Source: Acidovorax radicis N35 (GTDB taxonomy: Bacteria; Pseudomonadota; Gammaproteobacteria; Burkholderiales; Burkholderiaceae_C). Taken from it: a DNA stretch of 64,000 bases. Both the position numbers and the translations under genes were made by a program. Positions 16,664-25,224 of this stretch are shown here, in pieces (positions within the stretch are counted from its first letter, which is position 1; every line of letters starts with the position of its first letter). The notes beneath the pieces were generated by a model that saw nothing but the letters and a program-made list of their open reading frames with translations, ran no database searches and was not told where the DNA came from. Where the stretch lies: assembly GCF_000204195.1 (NCBI RefSeq), contig NZ_AFBG01000018.1, positions 434,001-498,000 on the forward strand, given 5' to 3'.

Positions 16664-18775
16664 TCAGCCGTGCGCGCCCAGGGCACGGAGTACATCCGCG
16701 CTGCGCACCGGCAGGCGGACAAAACGCACGCCGGTGGCGTCGCGCAGCGCGTTGGCGATCGCTCCGGCCCCGGCCACCATGGCGGTTTCTCCGGCACCGG
16801 TGGGCGGCGCGCTGCTGTCGATCAGGTGCACATGCAGCGGCGGAATGTCGCCCATGCGTGGCAGCGGGTAGTCGGCAAAGCTGGCGGCGGCCACGCCCGA
16901 GCGGGCGATGGGCAACTGCTCGTGCAGCACCATGCCCAGGCACCACACGAGGTTGCCCTCGGTCTGTGCGCGCACGCCGTCGGGCTGCAGCACCAGGCCG
17001 CAGTCGTGCGCGCACCACAGCGCCACCACGCGCACCTGCCCGGTGGCGCGTTGCACCTCCACATCGGCCACGGCGGCGGCGTAGCTCGCGCCCTTGTAGA
17101 TGCCGCCCGCGATGCCGCGCCCGCGCAGGGTGGTGGCGTCGCTGGCGGGGCGCTCTGGCCATCTGGATTCAGCACCGGCACTGCGCAGCACCTGGGCCAG
17201 GCGTGCATCGGTGGTGTGTTGCAGGCGCCAGTCCAATGGGTCTGCCTCTGCGTGGCGCGCGCATTCGTCCATGGCGCTTTCCACCACCAGGGTGTTGGGC
17301 CCCGCACCCAGTCCGCGCCAGGGTCCGGTGTGCACGGGCAGGCGCTGGGCGGTGAACTCGATGCGCTGCTGGGGTACGTCATAAGGCAGTTGTGCGCCGC
17401 GTGCCACACCACTGTCGCCCACCAGGTCGGCCAGGTTCTGCATCCACACCGGCATGGCGGCGGGTGTGAACAGGATGTGGCTGCTGGCAAAGGCGTGCCA
17501 CCAGTGCGTGATGCGCCCGCCTTGCACCCGTGCCCGCACGCGGTGGCTGGAGGGTGGGCGCTGAAAGCCCTGGGAAAACTCCTGCGCGCGGCTCCATTGC
17601 ACCTTGATGGGCGCCCCCACAGCCTGGGCGAGCACGGCGGCTTCCAGCTCCACCGTGCACAGCGTGCGGCCGCCAAAGCCGCCACCGATGCGGCAGGCCT
17701 GCACATCGATGCGTTCCGCATCCAGTCCCAGCTGGCGTGCGAGCACATCGCGCATGTAGAACAGGTCTTGGGTGCCCGCCCATACCTTCAGGGCGATGCC
17801 CTCTTTGTCTGCGTCGGCCAGCCAGTGCGCCGTGGCGCTGCGGGGCTCGATGGGGGCGTGGGCGGCCAGGGGCACGTCCATGCGCAGGTCCAGCGTCCAG
17901 GTGGTGTCGGTGGGCAGGTCGTCCTTGCGCAGGCAGTGCTGCAGCGGGCCCCGGCGCAGGTGGGTGTCGATGTCGATGCGCTCGTCGATGGCGGCCTGCT
18001 CGAATGCGCTGCCATCTTCCACTTGCCATTGCACGGCCAGCGCGGCTTCGATGCGGTCGAGCGCCGAGGGGGTGCGGGCCACGATGCCGAGCCCCTGGCT
18101 GCCCATCTGCAACAGGCGCGGGTGCTGCACCACGGCTACGCAGGCGGGGTCGGCGCGGGCAGCGGTTTCGTCCCACGCCTGGGGGCGCGAGGTGATTTCG
18201 GCCGACACCGGTGCGCGCAGCACGCGGCCATAGAGCAGGCCGGGCAGGCGCGTGTCGCCCGCAAACAGCGGCTGGCCGGTGACGAGGGCGTGCAGCTGGC
18301 CCGGTGCCGCAGGCGTTGTTTTGGCCGCCCCGGTGCGCGGTTGCAGGCTGCGCAGCGCATTGGCCGGGATGTCATGCACGGCCAGCGTGCCCGTGGTCTG
18401 GCCTTGCGCCAGGGCCTCGCGCAGCGTTGCGCAGGCACGGGCCAGGGGCAAGGCAAAGTCCTGCACGCTGGCGCTGCCCACGGTGGCGCGCACGCGGGCG
18501 ATGTGGCGGGTGCTGGGCAGTTGCAGATGCACCTGCGCGGGCGGCACGCCCAGCTCGGCAGCGGCCAGGCCCTGCAGCGCAGCACTGATCTGCTGGCCCA
18601 TTTCGGCGCTGGGCAGCCACAGGGTGTAGCGGCCGTTTTCGTGCCGTATCCAGCCCAGCGCGTCATCGGCGGTGGAAGTGGGGCGCTTGGGGATCACCGG
18701 CACCAGGCTGCAGCCCGCGAGCGTGACGGTGAGTACCCCGGCGCCTGCCGCTGCCAAAAACTGGCGGCGCTTCAT
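16664..18775 (-). CDS. iorB: Molybdopterin-binding large subunit, isoquinoline 1-oxidoreductase type
   Basis: 703 aa xanthine-dehydrogenase-family large subunit. The N-terminus has a twin-arginine motif ([10 protein letters not shown]) and also a lipobox-like LAGC at residues 18-21, so the protein is probably exported by Tat and may be lipid-anchored. Molybdopterin-binding stretches include [11 protein letters not shown] and [15 protein letters not shown], and AGAIANAL near the C-terminus. The IorAB class hydroxylates N-heterocycles or aldehydes, using a 2Fe-2S subunit and no FAD subunit. Its start overlaps the 2Fe-2S subunit's stop by 4 bases. The substrate is unknown; no dedicated XdhC-like maturation gene is seen here. 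Confidence 0.87.
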   Translation of the reverse strand: MKRRQFLAAAGAGVLTVTLAGCSLVPVIPKRPTSTADDALGWIRHENGRYTLWLPSAEMGQQISAALQGLAAAELGVPPAQVHLQLPSTRHIARVRATVGSASVQDFALPLARACATLREALAQGQTTGTLAVHDIPANALRSLQPRTGAAKTTPAAPGQLHALVTGQPLFAGDTRLPGLLYGRVLRAPVSAEITSRPQAWDETAARADPACVAVVQHPRLLQMGSQGLGIVARTPSALDRIEAALAVQWQVEDGSAFEQAAIDERIDIDTHLRRGPLQHCLRKDDLPTDTTWTLDLRMDVPLAAHAPIEPRSATAHWLADADKEGIALKVWAGTQDLFYMRDVLARQLGLDAERIDVQACRIGGGFGGRTLCTVELEAAVLAQAVGAPIKVQWSRAQEFSQGFQRPPSSHRVRARVQGGRITHWWHAFASSHILFTPAAMPVWMQNLADLVGDSGVARGAQLPYDVPQQRIEFTAQRLPVHTGPWRGLGAGPNTLVVESAMDECARHAEADPLDWRLQHTTDARLAQVLRSAGAESRWPERPASDATTLRGRGIAGGIYKGASYAAAVADVEVQRATGQVRVVALWCAHDCGLVLQPDGVRAQTEGNLVWCLGMVLHEQLPIARSGVAAASFADYPLPRMGDIPPLHVHLIDSSAPPTGAGETAMVAGAGAIANALRDATGVRFVRLPVRSADVLRALGAHG

Positions 18776-19236
18776 GGCTTCACACCCTCAGCAGCCTGGT
18801 GGATGGCCGCGCGCACCCGGTGCTGGGTGCCGCAGCGGCACAGGTGGGCCGACATGGCGGTGTCGATCTGCGCATCGGTGGGACGGGGGGAGGCGCGCAA
18901 CAGGGCCACGGCGCCCATGATCTGGCCGCTCTGGCAGTAGCCGCACTGGGGCACGCGCAGGTCCAGCCAGGCCTGTTGCACGGGGTGCAGCGTGCCGTCG
19001 GGTGCCGCCAGGCCTTCGATGGTGGTGATGGAGTGCCCCTGCAGCCCGCGTGCCGTCTGCAGGCAGGCGCGCTGCGCCACGCCGTCGATGAGGATGGTGC
19101 AGGCGCCACATTGGCCCATGCCGCAGCCAAAGCGGGTGCCCGTGAGGCCCAGGGGCTCGCGCAGCAGCCAGAGCAGGGGTTCGTCCTCCCAGCCGGGGGG
19201 CACCGGCTGGGTTTGTTGGTTCAGGGTGATGTGCAT
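18772..19236 (-). CDS. iorA: 2Fe-2S subunit of molybdenum hydroxylase
   Basis: 154 aa. The plant-type 2Fe-2S cluster uses Cys38, Cys43, Cys46 and Cys58 (CGMGQCGAC then RAC). The second cluster uses Cys98, Cys101, Cys133 and Cys135 (QCGYCQSGQ and LCRCGTQH). This pair is diagnostic of the small subunit of xanthine-oxidase-family enzymes. It passes electrons from the molybdenum site to an external acceptor, since no FAD subunit is encoded nearby. It is first in the operon iorA-iorB-araC. No signal peptide is visible, so export could be by piggyback on the Tat signal of the large subunit. Confidence 0.93.
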   Translation of the reverse strand: MHITLNQQTQPVPPGWEDEPLLWLLREPLGLTGTRFGCGMGQCGACTILIDGVAQRACLQTARGLQGHSITTIEGLAAPDGTLHPVQQAWLDLRVPQCGYCQSGQIMGAVALLRASPRPTDAQIDTAMSAHLCRCGTQHRVRAAIHQAAEGVKP

Positions 19237-19363
19237 GAGGCCTCCGTGGGTGTGACGGGGCCAGTGTGCAAAGGACGGGGGTGGCGAGTCTTGAAGATTT
19301 GCGCCAGACGCAGCGCGGGGCGCATCAGGGCATAGGGCGCCCGGCGGAGCAAAAAATAGTGGT

Positions 19364-19411
19364 CAAAATGGCCGTCTGCGCGCGTCCATCAAGCGCAAGC
19401 AGCTATTGTTT
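19364..19411. repeat. Dispersed hairpin repeat, copy 2
   Basis: AAAATGGCCGTCTGCGCGCG then TCCATCAAGCGCAAGCAGCT then ATTGTTTT. It shares core and length with the other copies. It contains the stop codon of the thioredoxin-like gene (19403-19405) and its final Lys-Gln codons, so the repeat forms the 3' end of that gene. Confidence 0.75.
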
Positions 19412-19987
19412 TGGAAGCAATGCATTCCACTGCGGCATGGTCTGCGCCCACCACAGCCGCAGGCGCATCGCCCATTCGGGCGTGTAGCCCGAGGTGGCAA
19501 ACCGCACCTGGCCATGCGCGTCGATCACCACCAGCGCGGGCACGGAGCGCACGCCCCAGCTGCGCGACAGGGTGGCCTGCGGGTCCACCGCCGTGGGCCA
19601 CGGCATGCCGCGCTGGCGTTGCACCTGGGCCACCCGCTCGGCGTTGCCCGACTGCATGGCCACGCCCAGCAGGGGCCAGTCGGAGGAGAGGCTGGCGATG
19701 CTGGGCTCTTCGAGCTTGCAGACTGCACACCATTCGGCCCAGAAGTGCACGGCCACGGCCTGGCCGGGGTGCTGGGCACGCCACTGGGCCAGGGTGGTGG
19801 GGGCGGCGGCGCCAGCGCTGGGGGCCATCACCAGCGCCACATCGGGCGCAGGGCCCTGGGGCAGGTCGCGCGTGCGCCAGGTGTCCATCGCCACGATGGC
19901 GATCCAGGCGAGCGCGAGGGTGGCCAGGTGCTGCCTCCAGCTTTTGCGCAAGGACTGCGCGGCACGGGTGGCAAGGGCCTTCAGCAT
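19403..19987 (-). CDS. Membrane-anchored thioredoxin-like protein disulfide oxidoreductase
   Basis: 194 aa. One N-terminal membrane segment (about 21-36) anchors a periplasmic thioredoxin domain. The active site is WCAVC (VHFWAEWCAVCKLEEP), and the cis-Pro region is SVPALVVID. This is the ScsD/TlpA-like group, which reduces periplasmic disulfides or is part of copper-stress or cytochrome-c maturation pathways; the partner is not in this window. The stop codon is provided by a dispersed repeat. serB lies 22 bases upstream of its start on the same strand. Confidence 0.88.
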   Translation of the reverse strand: MLKALATRAAQSLRKSWRQHLATLALAWIAIVAMDTWRTRDLPQGPAPDVALVMAPSAGAAAPTTLAQWRAQHPGQAVAVHFWAEWCAVCKLEEPSIASLSSDWPLLGVAMQSGNAERVAQVQRQRGMPWPTAVDPQATLSRSWGVRSVPALVVIDAHGQVRFATSGYTPEWAMRLRLWWAQTMPQWNALLPKQ

Positions 19988-20009
19988 GGCGGGGCTGTGG
20001 TGTTGCGAA

Positions 20010-20723
20010 TCAGCGCAGCACTTCCAGCAGCCGGTCCAGCCCGCCCTGGTTGATGGCCACCTTGGCCTGCGCGCGCACGGCGGGCTTGGCGTGGTAGGCC
20101 ACCGACAGGCCGGCCGCGCCCATCATGGGCAGGTCATTGGCTCCGTCGCCCACGGCAATCGCCAGCTGGGGCGAGATGCCCATGAGCGAGGCCACTTCCA
20201 GCAGCGTGCGGCGCTTTTCGGCGCCATCACAGATGTCGCCCCAGGCCTGGTCCACCATGCGGCCGGTGAGTTGGCCATCTTGCACTTCGAGCATGTTGGA
20301 GCGGGCGAAATCAATGCCCAGCCCGGCCTTCACGCGGTCGGCAAAAAAGGTGAAGCCGCCCGAGACCAGCAGCGTGGTCAGGCCTGCGGCCTTGGCGGCG
20401 GCGATCAGCTCCTTGGCACCGGGGTTGAAGCGCAGGCGCTCGGTGAACACCTGTTCCATGTGCTGCACCGTCACGCCCTTGAGCAGGGCCACGCGCTGGC
20501 GCAGGCTCTCTTTGTAATCGGTGATGACGCCCTGCATGGCCGCTTCGGTGATGGCGGCCACCTCGGCCTTGCGGCCTGCGGCGTCGGCGATTTCGTCCAC
20601 GCACTCAATGTTGATGAGGGTGGAGTCCATGTCAAACGCGATGAGCTTGTAGCTCGACAGGGACAGCGGGGGCGTGATGCCCTGGATGACGAGGCCGGGG
20701 GCGAATTCGGTAGCGTGGGTCAT
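20010..20723 (-). CDS. serB: Phosphoserine phosphatase
   Basis: 237 aa HAD-fold enzyme. The catalytic motif is FDMDSTLI, with nucleophile Asp31 and general acid Asp33. Motif II is LLVSGGFTFF and motif IV is VGDGANDLPMM. It completes serine synthesis by dephosphorylating phosphoserine in the cytoplasm. It lacks the N-terminal ACT domain of some SerB proteins, as is usual in this group. It lies 146 bases downstream of the PhnD-like gene and 22 bases upstream of the thioredoxin-like gene. Confidence 0.95.
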   Translation of the reverse strand: MTHATEFAPGLVIQGITPPLSLSSYKLIAFDMDSTLINIECVDEIADAAGRKAEVAAITEAAMQGVITDYKESLRQRVALLKGVTVQHMEQVFTERLRFNPGAKELIAAAKAAGLTTLLVSGGFTFFADRVKAGLGIDFARSNMLEVQDGQLTGRMVDQAWGDICDGAEKRRTLLEVASLMGISPQLAIAVGDGANDLPMMGAAGLSVAYHAKPAVRAQAKVAINQGGLDRLLEVLR

Positions 20724-20869
20724 GGCAGAACGTGGGGTTCGTTTTTATCGGGGGTGCACAACCCGCAATGGTATCGCCCGCGCCGATTGCCACAGGCGGC
20801 GGCGGGCGAAGGTCGGCATCTGCGTCCGGGTGCCCGCTACCTGCCCTTCGGTCTGCAATGTGTGCCCTG

Positions 20870-21928
20870 CTACAGCACGCTGGGCGGGAGCTTCAGGCGC
20901 AGCTCCAGGCGCGAAGCCCGTTCGCTGATGGCGCGGATGCGCTGGGCTTTCTCGGCCTCGGACAGGTCCTTGCTGCGATTGACCTGCTGCCACGCCACGA
21001 ACATGTCGATGTCGCCAGCGGTGATGAGCTGGGAGTTTCGGGATTTTCTGAAGGCTGAAAGGTTGTTGACCTGTTTCAATACTTCCTCGTCCAGCGCATT
21101 GCGCTTCCCGAAAGAAGTAATCACCTGTTGAATCCTGCGGCGCAAATCCAGCGAAAGGGCTGTCGACCAGATCAACGGAGATTGTGGTATTACCGGCGAT
21201 GTCCACAGGATATTCAGTTGACTGGCCAGGTCCGGATCTTTGGCCTTGAACATCTTGAGTTCTTCATCATTGGCGGTGGCCAGGTCCACCTTGCGTTGCG
21301 CGGCCAGGGTCAGATTGTCGATGTGGCTGCCGCGCCGCACCTCCTTGTAAAGGCTGGCCGGGTCGTTGATACCCCGCTTGACGAAGGCGTAGTACAGCGG
21401 CACCAGGTGGCCCGAGAAGCTCTTGGTCTCGCCATCGGCAAAGACCAGGCCCTTGCCGGGCTGCTGGGCCGCGTCCAGGGTCTTGAGGCCGCTGTCCTTG
21501 TGCGTCACGATGATGGCGTGGTAACCGGTACTGCCGGTGTCGGTCACCATCTGGGCAAAGACCTCGCCCACACCCCGCTCCACCACCGCCAGTGCTGCGG
21601 AGTTGCCCACCCAGGCCAGGTCGATCTCGCCATTGGCAAATGCGTTCGCCAACGCGGCTGAGTCGGGCGATACCCATGCCTTGAGGGTGATGGGCTGCCC
21701 CAGCTCCTGCGACACCCTTTTCACAAAGGATGTCCAGGCCGCCACAGCGGCGTCGGAGCCTCTGGGGGTGATCACTGCAAACACGAGTGGCGATTTGCGC
21801 GTGTCGCCTGTTGCAGCGGTGGCAGATGGCGACGATGGAGCGGCGTGGCCCCAAGGCGGCACCAACGACAACAGCCCGCCGGCAACCAGCCAGCGTCTGC
21901 GGCTCCAATGCGCGTCGACATGCACCAT
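20870..21928 (-). CDS. Phosphate/phosphonate-type ABC solute-binding protein (PhnD-like)
   Basis: 352 aa. The ATG at 21928 follows a GAGGAG box by seven bases; an in-frame TTG at 21943 lies on the box itself and was rejected. The start has RRRWLVAGG (Tat-like) and a hydrophobic stretch ending GHAAPS. The PhnD/phosphite-binding family signatures are VISPRG-like VFAVITPRGSD, AWVGNSAALAVV and STGYHAIIVTH. No PhnC or PhnE permease genes are present. It is therefore an orphan receptor for a phosphorus oxyanion or a related anion, or a sensor partner. A palindrome at 21958 precedes it. Confidence 0.85.
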   Translation of the reverse strand: MVHVDAHWSRRRWLVAGGLLSLVPPWGHAAPSSPSATAATGDTRKSPLVFAVITPRGSDAAVAAWTSFVKRVSQELGQPITLKAWVSPDSAALANAFANGEIDLAWVGNSAALAVVERGVGEVFAQMVTDTGSTGYHAIIVTHKDSGLKTLDAAQQPGKGLVFADGETKSFSGHLVPLYYAFVKRGINDPASLYKEVRRGSHIDNLTLAAQRKVDLATANDEELKMFKAKDPDLASQLNILWTSPVIPQSPLIWSTALSLDLRRRIQQVITSFGKRNALDEEVLKQVNNLSAFRKSRNSQLITAGDIDMFVAWQQVNRSKDLSEAEKAQRIRAISERASRLELRLKLPPSVL

Positions 21929-22293
21929 TGAAAATCTCCTCAAGATTATTTGCTGAAATCCGGCACGCCGGATAATGACTGCTTTAAATCCGTTGATCAG
22001 GTTTTTGGCATTGGTGTGGAATATAGTGGCAGTGGCGCCATGCGCGCAAATCGGTGAGAACCCTTGGATAATGGTTATCTTTCAATTGGCTTTCAATAAT
22101 GCTTGGTATAAATACTGTGGTAAAGATGTTGGTGATTATGGGATTAATGATTGCCGCTCAATGCTGGCGGCGAGGGGGGCTGAGCGATTCGGCCGGGCTT
22201 GAGATCGACGCTGCGGACAGCATGTTTGTCAGGTAGCCTCAGCGGTGGTCCATGGGGGCCAGCCCCAATCAACCAACAAGCTAACAAGCCCCG
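21929..22293. other. Intergenic region with an AT-rich block, no gene recognised
   Basis: 365 bases. The block around 22060-22160 is markedly poorer in G and C than its neighbours. An open frame at 21975-22202 exists but has no ribosome binding site, an unlikely composition for this genome and no recognisable product. The region contains the palindrome at 21958-21973 that may control the PhnD-like gene. No RNA gene is recognised. Confidence 0.5.
21958..21973. promoter_or_regulatory. Palindrome upstream of PhnD-like gene
   Basis: ATCCGGC-AC-GCCGGAT, a perfect 7-base inverted repeat 29 bases upstream of the minus-strand start. It could be an operator or a short hairpin in the leader. The regulator is unknown. 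Confidence 0.4.
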
Positions 22294-22512
22294 ATGAAGA
22301 CCATTGACGAAATGCTGAACCTGGATTTGCTGACGAGCGAGCAGCACGGGGAGATCAGTGCATGGATCGCACGCTCTGCCTCGCCCGAAGAGATTCTTCA
22401 GATGCCCGCGCCGCTGTGGCAGGCCGTGGAGCGTGCCAGCCGGGTGATGGGCATCGACGAAGACCTGTTGCGCCCTCCGGCGCTGGATGCCGGCAGTCTG
22501 GCGCTGGGTTGA
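22294..22512 (+). CDS. Small hypothetical protein, 72 aa
   Basis: Starts MKTIDEMLNLDLLTSEQHGE; predicted helical and soluble. The C-terminal ~15 residues are low complexity. No clear ribosome binding site is seen, but the composition is coding-like. No family is recognised. It lies between the AT-rich region and a convergent carboxymuconolactone-decarboxylase-like gene. Confidence 0.5.
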   Translation: MKTIDEMLNLDLLTSEQHGEISAWIARSASPEEILQMPAPLWQAVERASRVMGIDEDLLRPPALDAGSLALG

Positions 22513-22629
22513 CGCAGCCCGCCCTGTCGCTGGCGGGTTGACGCGCGCGCAGCGATACCGCCTGCCACGGGGGTATTCGCCACGTGGCTGTGGCCGTTTG
22601 CGCGGTGCTTTTGGCGGCAGGGCGGAGGT

Positions 22630-23037
22630 TTAGGCAGCCGCCGTTTCTGCTGGGGCATCGGCCGCTGCGAACACCTCGCGCGCCGCTGCCAGCCCGTTGA
22701 GTGCCGCAGGGAAGCCCGCGTAGACAGCCATCTGCATGATGACTTCCACAATTTCCTCGCGTGTGACGCCCACGTTCAGCGCCGCCTGCAGGTGCACTTT
22801 GAGTTGGGGTGCTGCGTTGCCGAGTGCCGTGAGCGCGGCCACCACCGCGATCTCGCGGCTGCGCAGGTCCAGCCCGGGGCGGGAATAGATGTCGCCGAAG
22901 GGGAACTCGATCAGATAGCGGGCGAAGTCGGGGGCAATGTCGGCAAGGCTGGCAATGACGTGCTCACCGGCTTGTCCGTCGATCTCGCGCAACTTGGCGA
23001 GGCCCTGGAGATAACGTGGATTGGTTTCGGGGGACAT
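22630..23037 (-). CDS. Carboxymuconolactone decarboxylase family protein
   Basis: 135 aa from the ATG at 23037. It shows the CMD fold: [17 protein letters not shown], then [34 protein letters not shown]. There is no CxxC, so it is not an AhpD-type peroxidase; it resembles the gamma-carboxymuconolactone decarboxylase or quinone/oxidative-stress associated members. Its start lies inside the 3' end of the merR-type gene (74-base overlap), so the two are co-transcribed. The substrate is unknown. Confidence 0.87.
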   Translation of the reverse strand: MSPETNPRYLQGLAKLREIDGQAGEHVIASLADIAPDFARYLIEFPFGDIYSRPGLDLRSREIAVVAALTALGNAAPQLKVHLQAALNVGVTREEIVEVIMQMAVYAGFPAALNGLAAAREVFAAADAPAETAAA

Positions 23038-23446
23038 GGGTGCTTCCTTGGCTGGGTGACGGTTGTGGCGTGTGGCGAAGGGAAGCTTCCAGATCCCGGT
23101 AGTGCGCGATCTTGGCTTGAAGCGCCTGTGCGGCCTGCTGCATGGCACTGATCGTGGCGAGCACTTGCGCGAGATGCTGCTCCAGCAGCTCGCGCCGCTC
23201 GGGGGTGGTTGTGTTCCCTTCGCTGCGCAGCCGCGCGAAGGCCTGCATCTGCCCGATGGGCATCTGGGTCTCGCGCAGGCGCAGCAGGAATCCGATCCAT
23301 TCCATGTCCGAAGCCGCATAACGGCGCTGGCCACCGGGCGCACGCGCTACGGGCGCGATCAGACCTGCGCGCTCGTAGTAGCGCAGGGTGTGCGCGGTCA
23401 GGCCGGTGCGTTTTGCGACTTCGGCAATGGTGAGGAGGGATGCCAT
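22964..23446 (-). CDS. MerR-family transcriptional regulator
   Basis: 160 aa. The helix-turn-helix [30 protein letters not shown] is standard MerR, split as [20 protein letters not shown] and ERAGLI. A coiled-coil follows (about 90-140). The ATG at 23446 was chosen because the alternative GTG at 23473 falls in the promoter dyad and between the -35 and -10 elements. There are no metal-binding cysteines, so it belongs to the small-molecule/stress branch (NolA/SoxR-like without Fe-S). It is translated ahead of, and overlapping, the CMD gene. Confidence 0.88.
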   Translation of the reverse strand: MASLLTIAEVAKRTGLTAHTLRYYERAGLIAPVARAPGGQRRYAASDMEWIGFLLRLRETQMPIGQMQAFARLRSEGNTTTPERRELLEQHLAQVLATISAMQQAAQALQAKIAHYRDLEASLRHTPQPSPSQGSTHVPRNQSTLSPGPRQVARDRRTSR

Positions 23447-23452
23447 GGGAAC

Positions 23453-23483
23453 ATTCTGAAAGTTGGAGTGCACTCTAAGTCAA
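23453..23483 (-). promoter_or_regulatory. MerR-type promoter with 19-base spacer
   Basis: On the minus strand: -35 TTGACT (23478-23483), a 19-base spacer containing the dyad AGAGTGCACTCC, and -10 CAGAAT (23453-23458). A 19-base spacer is diagnostic of MerR-activated promoters. The -10 is only 6 bases from the ATG at 23446, so the transcript may be nearly leaderless. Confidence 0.7.
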
Positions 23484-23609
23484 GCGCTCATTGACGGCTT
23501 GTCCCGTCGCTGTCGATCAGCGTTGAGGGGGCACGGGGCCAAGTCTTCGTGACGGTGCAGGCAGTTGGCACAGCCGCTGCCCGGTGATTGCAGCCGCCAG
23601 AACAGGTTC

Positions 23610-24401
23610 TTACCGCAGCGCGGCTTCCAGGTCGCATGCCGCTTGCACACCCAGCGGCAGCACACACAGCATGACGCCGTCGAGCGTGAGCACCAGGCCC
23701 AGCTGGCCGCCCATCTGCACCACGCCGCTGGTGGTGGTGCGTGGAGCCACCGCGCCGGGCACGGCCATCGCGTGGAACCCCGCCAGCGCGCTGATCGGCG
23801 GCTGGTTGAGCATGGCCCACAGCGTTTGTGGGTCTCGCCATTGCAGTGACTGCAGGTAGCGCCGCAAAACCGTCTCTTCACCGGAGTCGATCTCGGGCTG
23901 CGGTGTGTCGCCCGACTGCCGCAGCCGCAGCAAGGCCCGCCGCAGTTGTTGGCGGCTGGCGGCCTCGGTCTTGCCGCTGGCCAGGGCGATCTCTGCATGG
24001 CTGGCCTCGAACACTTCGTGCAGCAGCACGGCGGCGCCCTCGGCCGGTGTCAGGTGGGCGGCCAGGTGGCGCAGCGCTCGGGTGGCCTCTTGCGCCAACG
24101 CTGCATCCTCTTCGGCAGAGGTGTGCGCGGGTTCAACGCCGTTGCGGGCATCGTTGGCCTCCGCCAGCCAATGCTGCATCCACTGGCGCCGCCGCAGGCG
24201 GTCGATGGACAGGTTGCGCACCACCGTGAGCAGCCAGGCCTGTGCGGCGTTGAGTTCAGGTGTGGCGCCCACTTCCAGTGCGCGGACATAAGCGTCCTGC
24301 ACGGCATCTTCTGCCTCTGCCGGGCCCAGCAGGCGGGTGGCGGCACGCACCAAGCGGTGGCGGTTGGCTTCGATCAGGGGACGCAGGCGGTCATCGTGCA
24401 T
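23610..24401 (-). CDS. ECF-type RNA polymerase sigma factor with C-terminal extension
   Basis: 263 aa from the ATG at 24401. Region 2 is LGPAEAEDAVQDAYVRALEV and AWLLTVVRNLSIDRLRRRQW; region 4 is LLHEVFEASHAEIALASGKT followed by ASRQQLRRALLRLR. A ~100-residue C-terminal extension has a SnoaL/NTF2-like character, as in SigJ/ECF41-type factors. I did not see the WLPEP motif that defines ECF41. The extension would act as an internal regulator in place of an anti-sigma factor. It lies near the MerR-CMD pair; ECF41 genes are known to be linked to CMD-family genes. Confidence 0.85.
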   Translation of the reverse strand: MHDDRLRPLIEANRHRLVRAATRLLGPAEAEDAVQDAYVRALEVGATPELNAAQAWLLTVVRNLSIDRLRRRQWMQHWLAEANDARNGVEPAHTSAEEDAALAQEATRALRHLAAHLTPAEGAAVLLHEVFEASHAEIALASGKTEAASRQQLRRALLRLRQSGDTPQPEIDSGEETVLRRYLQSLQWRDPQTLWAMLNQPPISALAGFHAMAVPGAVAPRTTTSGVVQMGGQLGLVLTLDGVMLCVLPLGVQAACDLEAALR

Positions 24402-24488
24402 CGGCAAATCTTGCCATAGGCCAGCGGGCTGTGTGTCACGCAAGCCTCGTCTCGTTCGTCAAGGCAGTTCAACTCCCCGGACCTTTCC

Positions 24489-25088
24489 ATGAACACCACC
24501 CCAGACACTCCCGAGCCATCCCGCAGCACCGAGCCACGCACGTCTTACCTGGAAGAAAAAGCCTTCAAGGCGCGCACCCTGTTGATCTTTGGCACCGTCA
24601 CCGACGCCATGGCGGCGGATGTGACGCGCCGGCTCATTGCGCTGGACGCTGAAAGCGCCGATCCCATCGATGTTTTGGTGAGTTCGCCCGGAGGCCATCT
24701 CGAATCGGGCGATGCCATTCACGACATCCTGCGTTTTATCGCTGCGCCGGTGAACATGATCGGCACTGGCTGGGTCGGCAGCGCGGCCACCCATCTTTTT
24801 CTGGCGGCGCCCCGCGAGCGGCGGTATTGCCTGCCCAACACGCGCTTCCTGATCCACCAGCCCAGTGGTGGCACGGGTGGGCCCGCCAGTGACATCGCCA
24901 TCCAGGCGCAGGAGATCCTCAAGGCCCGCGAGCGCATCGCACGCACCATCGCGCGCGAGACCGGCAAGCCGCTGGAAGTGGTGCTGGTCGATATCGAGCG
25001 GGACCGCTGGCTGCCGGCCGAGGAGGCGGTGGAGTATGGGTTGATCACGCGCATCATCGAGCGCAAGACCGAGCTGCGGGGCGCTTGA
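24489..25088 (+). CDS. clpP: ClpP-family protease subunit paralogue
   Basis: 199 aa. The ClpP fold is clear: DPIDVLVSSPGGHLESGDAI, NTRFLIHQPSG, and IERDRWLPAEEAVEYGLI. The usual catalytic Ser context GQAASMG is changed to VGSAATH, with Ser98 as the likely nucleophile, His123 in LIHQP and Asp168. No clpX or tig gene is adjacent, unlike the housekeeping clpP. This is therefore a second ClpP-like protein, possibly working with a different ATPase or without one. It is divergent from the sigma-factor gene. ATG at 24489. Confidence 0.87.
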   Translation: MNTTPDTPEPSRSTEPRTSYLEEKAFKARTLLIFGTVTDAMAADVTRRLIALDAESADPIDVLVSSPGGHLESGDAIHDILRFIAAPVNMIGTGWVGSAATHLFLAAPRERRYCLPNTRFLIHQPSGGTGGPASDIAIQAQEILKARERIARTIARETGKPLEVVLVDIERDRWLPAEEAVEYGLITRIIERKTELRGA

Positions 25089-25224
25089 GCCCTTTGCCGC
25101 GTAGGAAATCGCTTGTCGAGGGTGTCCGCCGGCACGGTGCCATGCGGGGCCATCCGCAAGTCCCGTGTCCGTCTCGGCGGGCGTGGCCCAGGGCCGGTTT
25201 TGGCCGGGGCAGGGGCCGGGCGGC

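Noticed and set aside
21975-22202. A 75-residue plus-strand open frame in the AT-rich block
   Set aside because: No ribosome binding site and no coding-like composition for this genome; noted only as intergenic.
23471-23473. GTG as alternative start of the MerR-type gene
   Set aside because: It falls in the spacer of the MerR-type promoter, so it would not be transcribed as a start.
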